DNA from: Flavobacteriaceae bacterium
Lineage (GTDB): Bacteria; Bacteroidota; Bacteroidia; Flavobacteriales; Flavobacteriaceae
Assembly (NCBI GenBank): GCA_021739635.1
Contig: JAIPBH010000010.1
Location: 78,474 to 142,473, forward strand
DNA: 64,000 nt
Direction: 5' to 3'
Shown here: one piece after another, positions 8,611 through 18,609 of the stretch
Position numbering within the stretch: the first letter of the stretch is position 1
Layout of the letters: the number at the start of each line of letters is the position of its first letter
Position numbers and translations under genes: made by a program
The notes under the pieces: generated by a model
Seen by the model: the letters and a program-made list of their open reading frames with translations, nothing else
Database searches by the model: none
Told to the model about the DNA's origin: nothing

Positions 8611-9846
8611 TTATTTATTTTTTTCCTCAATCCATTTGCTCATAAACTTGGTGCTTTGGGCTGTATGATGTTGAAGCATTTGACCTGTAAAATTATCTAA
8701 TCGATGTATATGCAAGTTATTTTGAATAGCGCTAATTTTATAAATAAAATCTGAAATAAAAAGGCGTTTGTCAAAACGAGCATTCATGACATTAAAACCG
8801 TTTTTTTGCTTTCCGTTCCAAAAAATTTTGTCCGTATACAATTCTACAGACTTGTTTGCAAATTGTTGAGCATCATCTGCTATAAAGCCATTAGGTTCAA
8901 AACCACCAAACATGCCTTCGGCAGCAATTGTAGACATCACACATGGTGTTCCATTTAACATGGCATCGATTAGCTTGCCTTTTAATCCTGCACCAAAACG
9001 CAGTGGTGCCAAACATACTTTAGCGTTTTGCATGACTATATCTGCGCTTTCGGCAAATCCTTTAATTAAAAATCCTTCTTTTTTGTTATGCAACTGAAGT
9101 GCTTTCTCTGAAGCATAGGATCCATAAATATGCATTTCTGCTTGAGGTAATTTTTTTCTAATTAATGGCCAAATGTCATTTTTTAAAAACAAAACAGCAT
9201 CATAATTGGGTGCATGCAAAAAATTTCCAATAGTTATAAAGTGTTCTCGTTCTTTAAATTTAGGCAGTTTTCGCTTAAAATCCATTGAAACGACTTCGGT
9301 TAAAAATGGCAAGTAATACAATAAATGCTCACTAACTTTAAATTGATTTTTTAATATCTCAATCTCTTCTTCAGAAATAATAAGACTTAAATCACATCTG
9401 TAAATACTTGCTATTTCTCGTTTTGAAATATCGTTAAAAAGATAAGACTTATCAAAAAGTGCTTGATTTTTTAACGCGAGTTCTCTGCCTTTTCTTAAGC
9501 AATGTAAATCTATAGTATCTAAAATTTTTAGAGCATGAGGACATTGTTCTTCAACTCGCCAACCAAATTGTTCTTCCATCATAAAACGGTCAAACATAAC
9601 GATATCTGGATTCAAATTTTTAATAAAATTATCAAAACTTGAATCGTTTAATAAAATGGTTTCTTGATGTATTTCTAAAGAACTTAAATCAAAAGCATTA
9701 TCACTTTTGGCGCAAGGACTTGCAAATGTTACTTGAAAGTTATTAGCTTGAAAAGCTTCAATAAGCTGCATCATTCTACTTCCAGCAGCAGAACTTTTGG
9801 GTTCTGGCCAAACAAAACCAATAATTAATATTTTTTTGGTTGCCAC
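8611..9846 (-). CDS. Glycosyltransferase (GT4-like)
   Basis: KILIIGFVWPEPKSSAAGSRM; CLAPLRFGAGLKGKLIDAMLNGTPCVMS. Confidence 0.85.
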   Translation of the reverse strand: MATKKILIIGFVWPEPKSSAAGSRMMQLIEAFQANNFQVTFASPCAKSDNAFDLSSLEIHQETILLNDSSFDNFIKNLNPDIVMFDRFMMEEQFGWRVEEQCPHALKILDTIDLHCLRKGRELALKNQALFDKSYLFNDISKREIASIYRCDLSLIISEEEIEILKNQFKVSEHLLYYLPFLTEVVSMDFKRKLPKFKEREHFITIGNFLHAPNYDAVLFLKNDIWPLIRKKLPQAEMHIYGSYASEKALQLHNKKEGFLIKGFAESADIVMQNAKVCLAPLRFGAGLKGKLIDAMLNGTPCVMSTIAAEGMFGGFEPNGFIADDAQQFANKSVELYTDKIFWNGKQKNGFNVMNARFDKRLFISDFIYKISAIQNNLHIHRLDNFTGQMLQHHTAQSTKFMSKWIEEKNK

Positions 9847-9898
9847 TAATGTAATTACATCTGTTTTTAAATGGATTGCTAAAAATGAGCTATAGGAT

Positions 9899-10372
9899 TT
9901 ATTCTGGTTTTGGTTCTAAACTGTATGCCATTCTAACCTGTTTAGCCCAATCAACCACCGCTTTTATTTGAGTGTCAGATAATTTTGCTTCTTGATGTAC
10001 CAACGTGTAAGATGTTAAAGGCATTTTTTTTTCTTCAATCATCTCAATAAGTTCCTCCATTTTATGATCTTTACGTTTTACAGAATTTCCTACCCAATTT
10101 GAAAAATTAAAATGCTTTTTTCCATCATTTACATGCTCTGCTAACCAATAATTAACTGGTGTGATATTGTTATACCACGGATATCTTGTTACATCGCTAT
10201 GGCAATCATAACAACTTTCTTTTAAAATAACTTGAATATCTTGAGATGGATTGGTTTCTACAAGAAAAGGATCAATAGAAGCTAAATCTCCTTGGTTTTT
10301 TTCTGGTCCAAAAAATTGAGCAATCACAAATAGGATTAATAATAGTAACAGAATTTTTTTAATTGTTTTCAT
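9899..10372 (-). CDS. Haem-binding domain protein (CxxCH)
   Basis: Start moved to MKTIKKILLLLLILFVIAQFF; ESCYDCHSDVTRYPWYNNITPVNYWLAEHV is typical of the haem-binding domain family. Track ORF extends to 10564 through the divergent gene. Confidence 0.85.
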   Translation of the reverse strand: MKTIKKILLLLLILFVIAQFFGPEKNQGDLASIDPFLVETNPSQDIQVILKESCYDCHSDVTRYPWYNNITPVNYWLAEHVNDGKKHFNFSNWVGNSVKRKDHKMEELIEMIEEKKMPLTSYTLVHQEAKLSDTQIKAVVDWAKQVRMAYSLEPKPE

Positions 10373-10412
10373 TTTAGGTAATTTTAGAACTCTAAATTTA
10401 GTAAAATTATTG

Positions 10413-10982
10413 ATGACCTTAGAAGAATTATATAAAGAGTTAAGTAATATAAATGCCTCACGTGATAATAGGCAAAAATATGCGCAAATAGTTTTAAATG
10501 ATTTGAGTTTATTGCCAAAAATCATCACTATTTTATTTATGGTTGATGACAAAGTATCATGCAAAGCAGCTTGGGTTTTTGAATTTGTTTGTGCTGAATA
10601 TATTTATGCACTTGTACCCTATTTAGATGAATTTACAAATAATATTAATAAAGTACATTTAGATTCTGCAGTTAGACCAGTTGCTAAAGTTTGTGAATTT
10701 TTAGCAAAAGCGAATGATTCAAAAGAACCTAATACCCTTAAAAAAATGCTTTTACCAAAACATAAAGAATTGATTATTGAAAGCTGTTTTGATTGGATGA
10801 TTAGGGATGAAAAAATAGCTGTAAAAGCGTATTCAATGCATACACTGTATCTTTTTGGGAAAGATTATCAGTGGATACATTCTGAACTTGTTCAAATATT
10901 AGAACAAGATTTCTCAACTCAAAGCGCAGGCTATCAAGCACGGGCAAAACATATTTTAAAAAAGATTAAAGCAAAAAAATAA
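10413..10982 (+). CDS. Conserved hypothetical, alpha-helical/HEAT-like protein
   Basis: 190-aa ORF immediately upstream of purB; helix-rich. ATG at 10413, the track start at 10410 is TTG. Confidence 0.7.
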   Translation: MTLEELYKELSNINASRDNRQKYAQIVLNDLSLLPKIITILFMVDDKVSCKAAWVFEFVCAEYIYALVPYLDEFTNNINKVHLDSAVRPVAKVCEFLAKANDSKEPNTLKKMLLPKHKELIIESCFDWMIRDEKIAVKAYSMHTLYLFGKDYQWIHSELVQILEQDFSTQSAGYQARAKHILKKIKAKK

Positions 10983-11143
10983 TCAGATTTAAACTTTACA
11001 AGTTCATTACTTTCTGTAACTCTTCTTCAGAAATAACTAATAGTTTGCTTTTTATTAGTCTTGACGATAACACTTCCAACTTATTTGAAAGTAACCAGAA
11101 AAAAAATCGTGATTTGTAATTCGGTATTAGATATACAAATACC

Positions 11144-11151
11144 TATCTTTG
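11144..11151 (+). promoter_or_regulatory. -7 promoter element (TATCTTTG) for purB
   Basis: TAnnTTTG consensus about 27 nt upstream of the ATG. Confidence 0.55.
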
Positions 11152-11177
11152 CAAATTGTTTTAAAAACTAACAACGC

Positions 11178-12521
11178 ATGTCATTATCAGAACTTAATGC
11201 CATCTCTCCAATTGATGGAAGATATAGAAATAAAGTGAATGAGTTAGCTCCTTATTTTTCTGAAGAAGCCCTTATAAAATATCGTGTTTTAGTTGAAATA
11301 GAATATTTTATTGCGCTTTGCAACATTCCTTTACCGCAGCTTAAAATGGTTTCAAAAAATATTTTTGATGATTTAAGAGCTATTTATAAAAAATTTTCTA
11401 CCAAAGATGCTTTAGCTATTAAAAAAATTGAAAGTATTACCAATCATGATGTTAAAGCTGTTGAGTATTTTATAAAAGAAAAATTTGATGCCTTAGGGTT
11501 ATCTGAATTTAAAGAGTTTATTCATTTTGGATTAACGTCACAAGATATTAATAACACAGCTATCCCATTAAGTTTAAAAGAAGCTATTGAAATTATTTAC
11601 ATACCAGAATACACTATTATTCTTAATAAATTAAAAGCATTATCAAAAGATTGGGCAAGTATCTCTATGTTAGCCAGAACTCATGGTCAACCCGCTTCAC
11701 CAACACGTTTGGGTAAAGAAATAGAGGTTTTTGTGGTACGCCTTGAGCAACAATTTGCATTACTTAAAAACATTCCTAATGCTGCTAAATTTGGTGGTGC
11801 AACTGGGAATTATAATGCGCATCATGTAGCGTATCCACATATTGATTGGAAAGCTTTTGGAACTCAATTTTTAAATGAAACCTTAGGTTTACACCATTCG
11901 TTTCCTACTACACAAATTGAGCATTATGACCATATGGCTGCTTTATTTGATAATTTAAAACGCATCAACACCATTTTGATTGATTTGAATAGAGATATTT
12001 GGACCTATGTTTCTATGGATTATTTTAAACAGCGCATTAAAGCTGGTGAGGTTGGAAGCTCTGCTATGCCGCATAAAGTAAATCCTATTGATTTTGAAAA
12101 TAGTGAAGGCAATTTAGGCATTGCTAATGCCCTATTTGAACATTTATCTGGCAAACTTCCTATATCACGATTACAAAGAGATTTAACTGATAGTACTGTT
12201 TTACGCAATATTGGTGTGCCTTTTGGACATACTTTAATTGGCTTTAAATCAACTTTAAAAGGTTTAGATAAATTATTATTAAACGAAAGTAAGTTTGCAG
12301 AAGATTTAGAAAATAATTGGGCTGTAGTTGCTGAAGCTATTCAAACTATTTTAAGAAGAGAAGGATATCCAAACCCTTATGAAGCATTAAAAGGTTTAAC
12401 TAGAACCAATGAAAAAATAAATCAAACATCAATTTCAAATTTTATTGATACTTTAGACGTTACAGATGCAATAAAAGAAGAATTAAACCAAATTACACCA
12501 AGTAATTATACAGGAATTTAA
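11178..12521 (+). CDS. purB: Adenylosuccinate lyase
   Basis: SPIDGRY..., GSSAMPHKVNPIDFENSEGN signature. Confidence 0.97.
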   Translation: MSLSELNAISPIDGRYRNKVNELAPYFSEEALIKYRVLVEIEYFIALCNIPLPQLKMVSKNIFDDLRAIYKKFSTKDALAIKKIESITNHDVKAVEYFIKEKFDALGLSEFKEFIHFGLTSQDINNTAIPLSLKEAIEIIYIPEYTIILNKLKALSKDWASISMLARTHGQPASPTRLGKEIEVFVVRLEQQFALLKNIPNAAKFGGATGNYNAHHVAYPHIDWKAFGTQFLNETLGLHHSFPTTQIEHYDHMAALFDNLKRINTILIDLNRDIWTYVSMDYFKQRIKAGEVGSSAMPHKVNPIDFENSEGNLGIANALFEHLSGKLPISRLQRDLTDSTVLRNIGVPFGHTLIGFKSTLKGLDKLLLNESKFAEDLENNWAVVAEAIQTILRREGYPNPYEALKGLTRTNEKINQTSISNFIDTLDVTDAIKEELNQITPSNYTGI

Positions 12522-12523
12522 TT

Positions 12524-12703
12524 ATGCTCACAGACAAACAATCATTAATACTTTGTGGATTATTAGGCATTGGAATTTTTTCGTCTGGTGTTCTTGATAT
12601 TTTAGATAATTTTATTACCAAAACGGTTCTTGCGCTTCTTTTTTTAGTCATTATAGCTAATTTAATTATTGCTAATTCAATGAAAAAAGAAGAGAAGGAA
12701 TAG
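12524..12703 (+). CDS. Small hydrophobic hypothetical protein (59 aa)
   Basis: Unlisted in the ORF track: MLTDKQSLILCGLLGIGIFSSGVLDILDNFITKTVLALLFLVIIANLIIANSMKKEEKE; starts 2 nt after the purB stop, followed by a terminator. Confidence 0.65.
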   Translation: MLTDKQSLILCGLLGIGIFSSGVLDILDNFITKTVLALLFLVIIANLIIANSMKKEEKE

Positions 12704-12722
12704 ATACCGATTTTAAAAACCA

Positions 12723-12753
12723 AAAAAGGCTTGCGTAAAACGCAAGCCTTTTT
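12723..12753. terminator. Bidirectional terminator hairpin
   Basis: AAAAAGGCTTGCG-taaaa-CGCAAGCCTTTTT. Confidence 0.85.
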
Positions 12754-12771
12754 GTTTACTTTAAATATAAA

Positions 12772-13317
12772 CTACTTTTTAAAGAAATCCATAATACCTC
12801 CTAATTGAGATTCATCAATATCTGAATTTTTCATAGCATCTGCTAAAGCCATCATTTTTTCTGGACTCATATCATCACCTATTACTCTAACAATTCCAAA
12901 ACCTAAGTCTTTAGAACTTGCAAAAACAACAAACTCATCAGCCTTGTCATCATCACCTAAATACTTCACGGTTATTTTGGCTTTTTTATCATTAAATTCT
13001 ATTAAATCGTTATATTTTACATCTTTTAAAATTGCTTTAACTTTAGCTAATTCAACATTAAAATCTGCTTCTTTAGTTTTATCAAATCTATAACCTAAAA
13101 AGTTTAATCTTTTAACAGACGCATAAGCTTCTTTTTGCACATCAGTTAATTTAGATTCATCTAGTTTTACTATTGAAACCGGCAAATCAATGGATGTGAA
13201 ATTTGCTGACTCTTGATTATCAACAAAATAACGTTGCAAAGTAACACCATCATTACAGCTCACTAAAAGTAGAGCTGTAACAAAAGTGATTAATATATGT
13301 TTGATTGTTCGTTGCAT
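12772..13317 (-). CDS. DUF4252-type lipoprotein
   Basis: Lipobox ALLLVSCND; DUF4252-like organisation, paired with a paralogue at 13337. Confidence 0.75.
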   Translation of the reverse strand: MQRTIKHILITFVTALLLVSCNDGVTLQRYFVDNQESANFTSIDLPVSIVKLDESKLTDVQKEAYASVKRLNFLGYRFDKTKEADFNVELAKVKAILKDVKYNDLIEFNDKKAKITVKYLGDDDKADEFVVFASSKDLGFGIVRVIGDDMSPEKMMALADAMKNSDIDESQLGGIMDFFKK

Positions 13318-13336
13318 GATTGATTAGCTTTTATTG

Positions 13337-13897
13337 TTATTTCTTTTTCTCTAAATGTTGTCCACCTGGAATATTCATTTTCTCGGTAAGCTTTGAAATT
13401 TCATTTAGGTTGATATCTCCAGTTAAGGATACGACAACAGTTTCAATTTTTCTGTTTTCGCCGTTAATTTCAACACCTTGGCCTTTCATAGCTTTATCAA
13501 TGCCATTCACATAAATTAAAAGTTCTTTTACATGGTTTGAATCTTTTCCTTCTTTTACATAAAACTTCACTTCAGATCCATCATCTTTTACTTCCATTAA
13601 TTCTTCTAAAGAACTTGAGCGAGATTTTACCCATTTTGTGATGTCTGCCGAAATAGATTTATTATCGGTTACTAAAGTTTTAAAACTTGTGATGCTGTTT
13701 ACCATATCCATAAAAGATTTAGCTTCAGGGTCTTCTACATTGATACCCATTTTGGCTATCATTTGAAACATTTTTGGTTTGATGGATACATAGGTTACAT
13801 CTGAGTTATCATTATATTTCTCAAAAATATCTTGAGCCATTGATACAGCTGGCATTAACATGATTGCCATTACGAATAATACTAATTTCTTTTTCAT
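13337..13897 (-). CDS. DUF4252 domain-containing protein
   Basis: Signal peptide MKKKLVLFVMAIMLMPAVSMAQ; DNSKSISADITKWV..EELMEV pattern. Track ORF starts at 13930. Confidence 0.75.
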   Translation of the reverse strand: MKKKLVLFVMAIMLMPAVSMAQDIFEKYNDNSDVTYVSIKPKMFQMIAKMGINVEDPEAKSFMDMVNSITSFKTLVTDNKSISADITKWVKSRSSSLEELMEVKDDGSEVKFYVKEGKDSNHVKELLIYVNGIDKAMKGQGVEINGENRKIETVVVSLTGDINLNEISKLTEKMNIPGGQHLEKKK

Positions 13898-13937
13898 TGT
13901 ATTTGTTTTTAAGTTATTTAAAGTTTTCATTGTGTTA

Positions 13938-14417
13938 TTATTTATTGGGTTTAAAAATTATGTTTGTTGTGTTTTCAATTTCGTTAAGGTAACCAAGTGT
14001 TGCGGTTCCTTTATTCATTTCATTGAGGTAACTTACTGTAGAAGTTCCTTTATTGAACTGCGTTGAGATCATGGCTAACGATTTTACTACTTCGTTATAA
14101 GCCTCTTGTGGGTCATCATAAGTTCCTAAATCATCTTTAGTGGTGTTAGACTTAAAATAAAACCCTATCATAAGAACTGCTACTGCTGCAACAGACATCC
14201 ATTTGTAATTAAATTTACGCTTAGTTTTTAATGGAAGGTCTTTAGTAAATTGTTCTTGCTGATTTACTGAAAAATAGGCAAACATGGGCTTATACATTTC
14301 TAAATGTGGCTCTACAGTTTCTTGAGAAAAATAGCTTTTTAACTGTTGCTCTTCTTTTAGTGTTGTTTCTCCGTTTTCGTACTTTTCAAGTAACTTTTCT
14401 ATATTATTTAATACCAT
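13938..14417 (-). CDS. Putative anti-sigma-like single-TM protein
   Basis: Directly downstream of and overlapping an ECF sigma gene; N-terminal helical cytosolic region then TM ([16 protein letters not shown]). Confidence 0.65.
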   Translation of the reverse strand: MVLNNIEKLLEKYENGETTLKEEQQLKSYFSQETVEPHLEMYKPMFAYFSVNQQEQFTKDLPLKTKRKFNYKWMSVAAVAVLMIGFYFKSNTTKDDLGTYDDPQEAYNEVVKSLAMISTQFNKGTSTVSYLNEMNKGTATLGYLNEIENTTNIIFKPNK

Positions 14418-14913
14418 AACTGTGTGTATTAGTTAATTTTTCTCTTATTGTTTTTCTTGCTCTTGATAAGGCTACACGTACTGCCGTATTATTCATATCT
14501 AACATGTCACATATCTCATCAAGCTCATATTGCTCTATATCTCTTAATTGAATCACCATTTTTTGTTGCTCTGGCAACTCTTCCATAATCTTTCTTACCC
14601 AATCTAAACTATCTTTTAATTCAACTTCCTTTTGCAAGGACACGTTGTTATCTTGATAGTTACTGTGTACAATTTTTAAATTTTGCGCCTGTTTTGATTT
14701 TAGTTTATCTAAACAAAAATTCTTTGTCATAGTCATTGAAAATGCTTCAACATTTTTATATTCTTGAATTTTTGATTGATTATTCCATAGTTTTATAAGA
14801 ACTTCTTGCGTAGCATCTTCAGCTTCTTCTGTTGATACCAACAATCGTTTTGCTAAACGAAATACTTTATCTTTAAAAGGCATGACAATATTTAAAAATT
14901 CTGTCTGCGTCAT
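14404..14913 (-). CDS. ECF-type RNA polymerase sigma factor
   Basis: Sigma-70 regions 2 and 4 ([65 protein letters not shown]). Confidence 0.93.
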   Translation of the reverse strand: MTQTEFLNIVMPFKDKVFRLAKRLLVSTEEAEDATQEVLIKLWNNQSKIQEYKNVEAFSMTMTKNFCLDKLKSKQAQNLKIVHSNYQDNNVSLQKEVELKDSLDWVRKIMEELPEQQKMVIQLRDIEQYELDEICDMLDMNNTAVRVALSRARKTIREKLTNTHSYGIK

Positions 14914-15052
14914 TTTCTTTTTGGTTTGGTTATAAAAAGCTTTTTATTGCTATTTGATATTACGACGAACTACAATCAATTTTGTTACATTTATTTTTAT
15001 TATATATAATATGTAAGTAAATTTAGAGTTTTAAAGACTAAATTCTTAAAAA

Positions 15053-16546
15053 TTGCCTCTTATGAAAAATTTAAAGTCCCTAATCATCGTTTTTATTGGA
15101 GCTGTATTATTAACAAATTGTTTTAAAGATAATGATGATAGCCAAGTTTCTGCAAACCAAATAAATGATTTTGTGTGGAAAGGCATGAATATTTTTTATT
15201 TATATAAAGACAATATTCCTAATCTTGCTAATGACAGATTTTCATCTAACGACCAATATGCTAATTATTTAAATGATTATTCAACTCCTGAAGATTTATT
15301 TGAAAGTTTAATATATCAAAGACAAACCGTTGATAAATATAGTTGGATTGTTGATGATTATATTGCTTTAGAACAATATTTTAGTGGCATTTCTACAAGT
15401 AATGGCATGGAGTTTCAATTGTTTTTACAACCTAATAGTACATCTCAAATATTTGGTGTTGTTAGGTTAGTTTTACCAAATAGTGATGCAGATAATAAAG
15501 GTGTTAAACGAGGCGACATGTTTAGTACAATAAATGGCACCGCATTAACAACCTCAAATTACAATAGCCTATTGTCTGCCGATAGTTATACCATTAATAA
15601 TGCTACTTACAATGATAATGGAACCATTGACACATTAGATGATGTTGTAGTTTCTGGAACAGCAACGATTACTCTTACCAAATTAGAATACAGTGAAAAC
15701 CCCATTTATAAAACTGATATTTTAAACGTTGCAGGAAAAAACGTTGGCTATTTAATGTATAATGGCTTTACGGCTAATTATAATAGTCAGCTAAATGATG
15801 TATTTGCCAATTTTAAAGCAAATAATATACAAGACTTAGTTTTAGATTTAAGATACAATCCTGGTGGTTCTGTAAATTCTGCTATTCTTTTATCTAGTAT
15901 GATTACTGGTCAGTTTAATGGAGAAGTTTTTAGTACAGAACAATGGAATAGTGAATTTCAAGCGGCTTTTGAAAATGAAAACCCTGAATTATTAATAAAC
16001 CGATTTACTAATAATGATAATGGCACCGCTTTAAACAGTTTAAATCTATCAAAAATTTACATTTTAGCAACGGCATCTTCTGCATCTGCAAGTGAGCTAG
16101 TTATTAATAGTCTTGACCCTTATATAGATGTGATTCATATTGGTGATTTTACAGAAGGAAAATACCAAGCATCTACCACGTTATACGATTCAGATAATTA
16201 TGGTCGTGATGGAGCAAATCCAATTCACACTTATGCTATGCAACCACTTATTTTTAAATCGCTAAATAAAGTAGGTACTACAGATTATTTTAATGGATTA
16301 ACGCCAGATATAGAACTTAAAGAAAGTTACTTAAATTTAGGTGTTTTAGGAGATGTTAATGAAACACTTCTTGCAGCAGCTTTGGCTGATATTGAAACTA
16401 CTGGAAAAGCAGCAAGTTTTAAAACAAAACCTAGCCCTAATTTAAAACTCATTAAAGACAGTAATAGTTTTATTCCTTTTAATAATGACATGCATATAGA
16501 TAAAAAACTTCCTCAAGACATCTTAAACAAAATAAATTTTAATTAA
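15053..16546 (+). CDS. S41-family C-terminal processing peptidase-like lipoprotein
   Basis: PDZ-like region, DLRYNPGGSVNSA, ATASSASASELVINSL catalytic serine region; actual start likely 15062 (MKNLKSL). Confidence 0.9.
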   Translation: MPLMKNLKSLIIVFIGAVLLTNCFKDNDDSQVSANQINDFVWKGMNIFYLYKDNIPNLANDRFSSNDQYANYLNDYSTPEDLFESLIYQRQTVDKYSWIVDDYIALEQYFSGISTSNGMEFQLFLQPNSTSQIFGVVRLVLPNSDADNKGVKRGDMFSTINGTALTTSNYNSLLSADSYTINNATYNDNGTIDTLDDVVVSGTATITLTKLEYSENPIYKTDILNVAGKNVGYLMYNGFTANYNSQLNDVFANFKANNIQDLVLDLRYNPGGSVNSAILLSSMITGQFNGEVFSTEQWNSEFQAAFENENPELLINRFTNNDNGTALNSLNLSKIYILATASSASASELVINSLDPYIDVIHIGDFTEGKYQASTTLYDSDNYGRDGANPIHTYAMQPLIFKSLNKVGTTDYFNGLTPDIELKESYLNLGVLGDVNETLLAAALADIETTGKAASFKTKPSPNLKLIKDSNSFIPFNNDMHIDKKLPQDILNKINFN

Positions 16547-16552
16547 AATATA

Positions 16553-16593
16553 AATCCCCAATGGTTAATGATACTAATTAACCATTGGGGATT
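16553..16593. terminator. Bidirectional terminator hairpin
   Basis: AATCCCCAATGGTTAAT ... ATTAACCATTGGGGATT, convergent genes on both sides. Confidence 0.85.
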
Positions 16594-16596
16594 ATT

Positions 16597-18531
16597 TTAC
16601 AAGCTTATATTTAAACCCAAACTTATATTTCTACCACGTGTAGAATATCCATAAAGTTCTTGGTAATTTTCGTTTAAAATATTAGTGATATGAGCAAAAA
16701 GCATCACTTTATCATTCACTAATTTATGACTGATATAAAAATCAAATAAATTATAACTATTTAAGATTATCTGGTCTGTTGCAAAAGTAATATCGTTGAA
16801 AACGGCATCAGTTCTTCCATCATTAAACTGATAACTCATACTCATAAACGTTCTATTAGATAACTCATAGAGTATAGAAGCGTTCACTTTAAATTCTGGA
16901 ATTCTTACCTTTAAATCCTCTTCAACATGTGTATAAGTAGCATTACCTTTTATTTTAATATCTTTTGATAAAACAAAATCACCTGTAAACTCTATACCAC
17001 TGGCTTTAAATGACTTATCAATATTATTGTATTGATACACATAACTTCCTAAATCTACAAAATCAATAAAATTAGTCTCTTTTCTATTATAATATACCAT
17101 ACTAAAAAGCGCCTTATCTTTTATATTTAACTCTGCTCCTACTTCTACAGTAGTGTTTTCTTCTGGTTTTAAATTGACATTACCATAAGATGGCTCAAAT
17201 AATTGGTATAACGACGGTGTTATATACGCCGTACTATAACTTGTTAGCATTTTTATATATCCAAAATTGGTATTGGTTTTAAATGATGGATTTAGGCTAT
17301 AAACAACATGCGACCCATATGTAGAATGATTATTTAAACGTAGTCCAGCATTGATATTGAATCCTAAATCTGATATATACACCAAATTGGCATAAGGATC
17401 GGTAATAGTAAACTTAGCATCATTAGGATTAATACTTTGCTCAAAACCTAAACTTCCATAAGGAATTGCAAAACTCTCCATGTTGTTTTGCTGAATATTC
17501 AACCCTAAAACCGTATAAAATTTATTATTAAATTGATATCTGTTAAAAATATCACCAACAAAACTTTCTGATTTATAAATAGCTGGATAGCTTGAACTTA
17601 TATCTCGCTTTGTATTATTATACGCAGCATTTAAGGTAATGTTTCCATTTTTATATTTGAATTCTGGTGATACTCCAATACGATATTGGTTTGTTTTAGA
17701 AACATCATCAATTTCATAACCAGAATAAGTATCATCAAAATCAGCTTTAAAATCATCAAAACTTCCGTATAAATTCATTTTAAAAGCATTTGAAAATTTA
17801 TATCCTAGTTTTAAGTTTCCGTTAATAGTATTAAACGCATCTGTATCTGTTTCAATAGAAGATAAAGAAGACAACCCATTGGTATATTGGTTTCCAAAAC
17901 TTGCTAAATAACTAAACTTATTTAAAGTACCATTAACAGAAACTGAGTTTCTAAAATCTTGAGCATTGAATTTAGAATCGTTTTGAGAGTGATTACTACC
18001 AATAACGCTTATAAAATTTGCAGAAATAGTGTTATTTGTAGCTTCTTTTAGTTTAATATTAATAACTGCGGTGGCTGCACCAGAACCATAAAGTGTGCTT
18101 GATGCACCTTTTAAAATTTCTATACTTTCTACTTGATTGGCGTTAAGCAACCTTAAATCATAATCATTAGAAATTTGTGAGGCATCTGTTAATGCCACAC
18201 CATCAATTAAAACCAAAACCTGCCTGTTGCGTCCACCGCGTATGTAATAATTTAGGTTTTGTCCCGCATTGCTTTTGGTACCGTTAATTTCAATTCCTGC
18301 CGTTGCATTAATGATTTCAGCAATTGATTTTCCTTGTTGATACTGTAACTCAACTTGAGTAATTTTGGTAATAACTTTACCCGAATTTTCTCGTTTTAAC
18401 TTAAATTTTGAATCTGTAATAACAACTTCATCAAGTTGTTGTACTTGTGTAGAATCGGTTTGCTTTTGTGCAAATCCAGCTAAAGATATACCTAAACAAA
18501 GGATACCTAAAACATTAACTTTTTTTTTCAT
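16597..18531 (-). CDS. btuB: TonB-dependent outer-membrane receptor, probably a cobalamin (BtuB-like) receptor
   Basis: Plug domain (YYIRGGRNRQVLVLIDGVAL) and C-terminal beta-barrel; preceded by a cobalamin riboswitch on the same strand. Confidence 0.9.
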   Translation of the reverse strand: MKKKVNVLGILCLGISLAGFAQKQTDSTQVQQLDEVVITDSKFKLKRENSGKVITKITQVELQYQQGKSIAEIINATAGIEINGTKSNAGQNLNYYIRGGRNRQVLVLIDGVALTDASQISNDYDLRLLNANQVESIEILKGASSTLYGSGAATAVINIKLKEATNNTISANFISVIGSNHSQNDSKFNAQDFRNSVSVNGTLNKFSYLASFGNQYTNGLSSLSSIETDTDAFNTINGNLKLGYKFSNAFKMNLYGSFDDFKADFDDTYSGYEIDDVSKTNQYRIGVSPEFKYKNGNITLNAAYNNTKRDISSSYPAIYKSESFVGDIFNRYQFNNKFYTVLGLNIQQNNMESFAIPYGSLGFEQSINPNDAKFTITDPYANLVYISDLGFNINAGLRLNNHSTYGSHVVYSLNPSFKTNTNFGYIKMLTSYSTAYITPSLYQLFEPSYGNVNLKPEENTTVEVGAELNIKDKALFSMVYYNRKETNFIDFVDLGSYVYQYNNIDKSFKASGIEFTGDFVLSKDIKIKGNATYTHVEEDLKVRIPEFKVNASILYELSNRTFMSMSYQFNDGRTDAVFNDITFATDQIILNSYNLFDFYISHKLVNDKVMLFAHITNILNENYQELYGYSTRGRNISLGLNISL

Positions 18532-18609
18532 TTTAATGATTAATTACTCGAGAATCGCATGGACTATCATACGCAAACTTTTATCCCGAAAGTTTAACTT
18601 ATTAATTTT

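Noticed and set aside
12493-12723. 76-aa minus ORF
   Set aside because: Antisense shadow of the better supported 59-aa ORF at 12524-12703 and of the terminator.
13860-14066. 68-aa plus ORF
   Set aside because: Antisense to the DUF4252 and anti-sigma-like genes; composition typical of a shadow frame.
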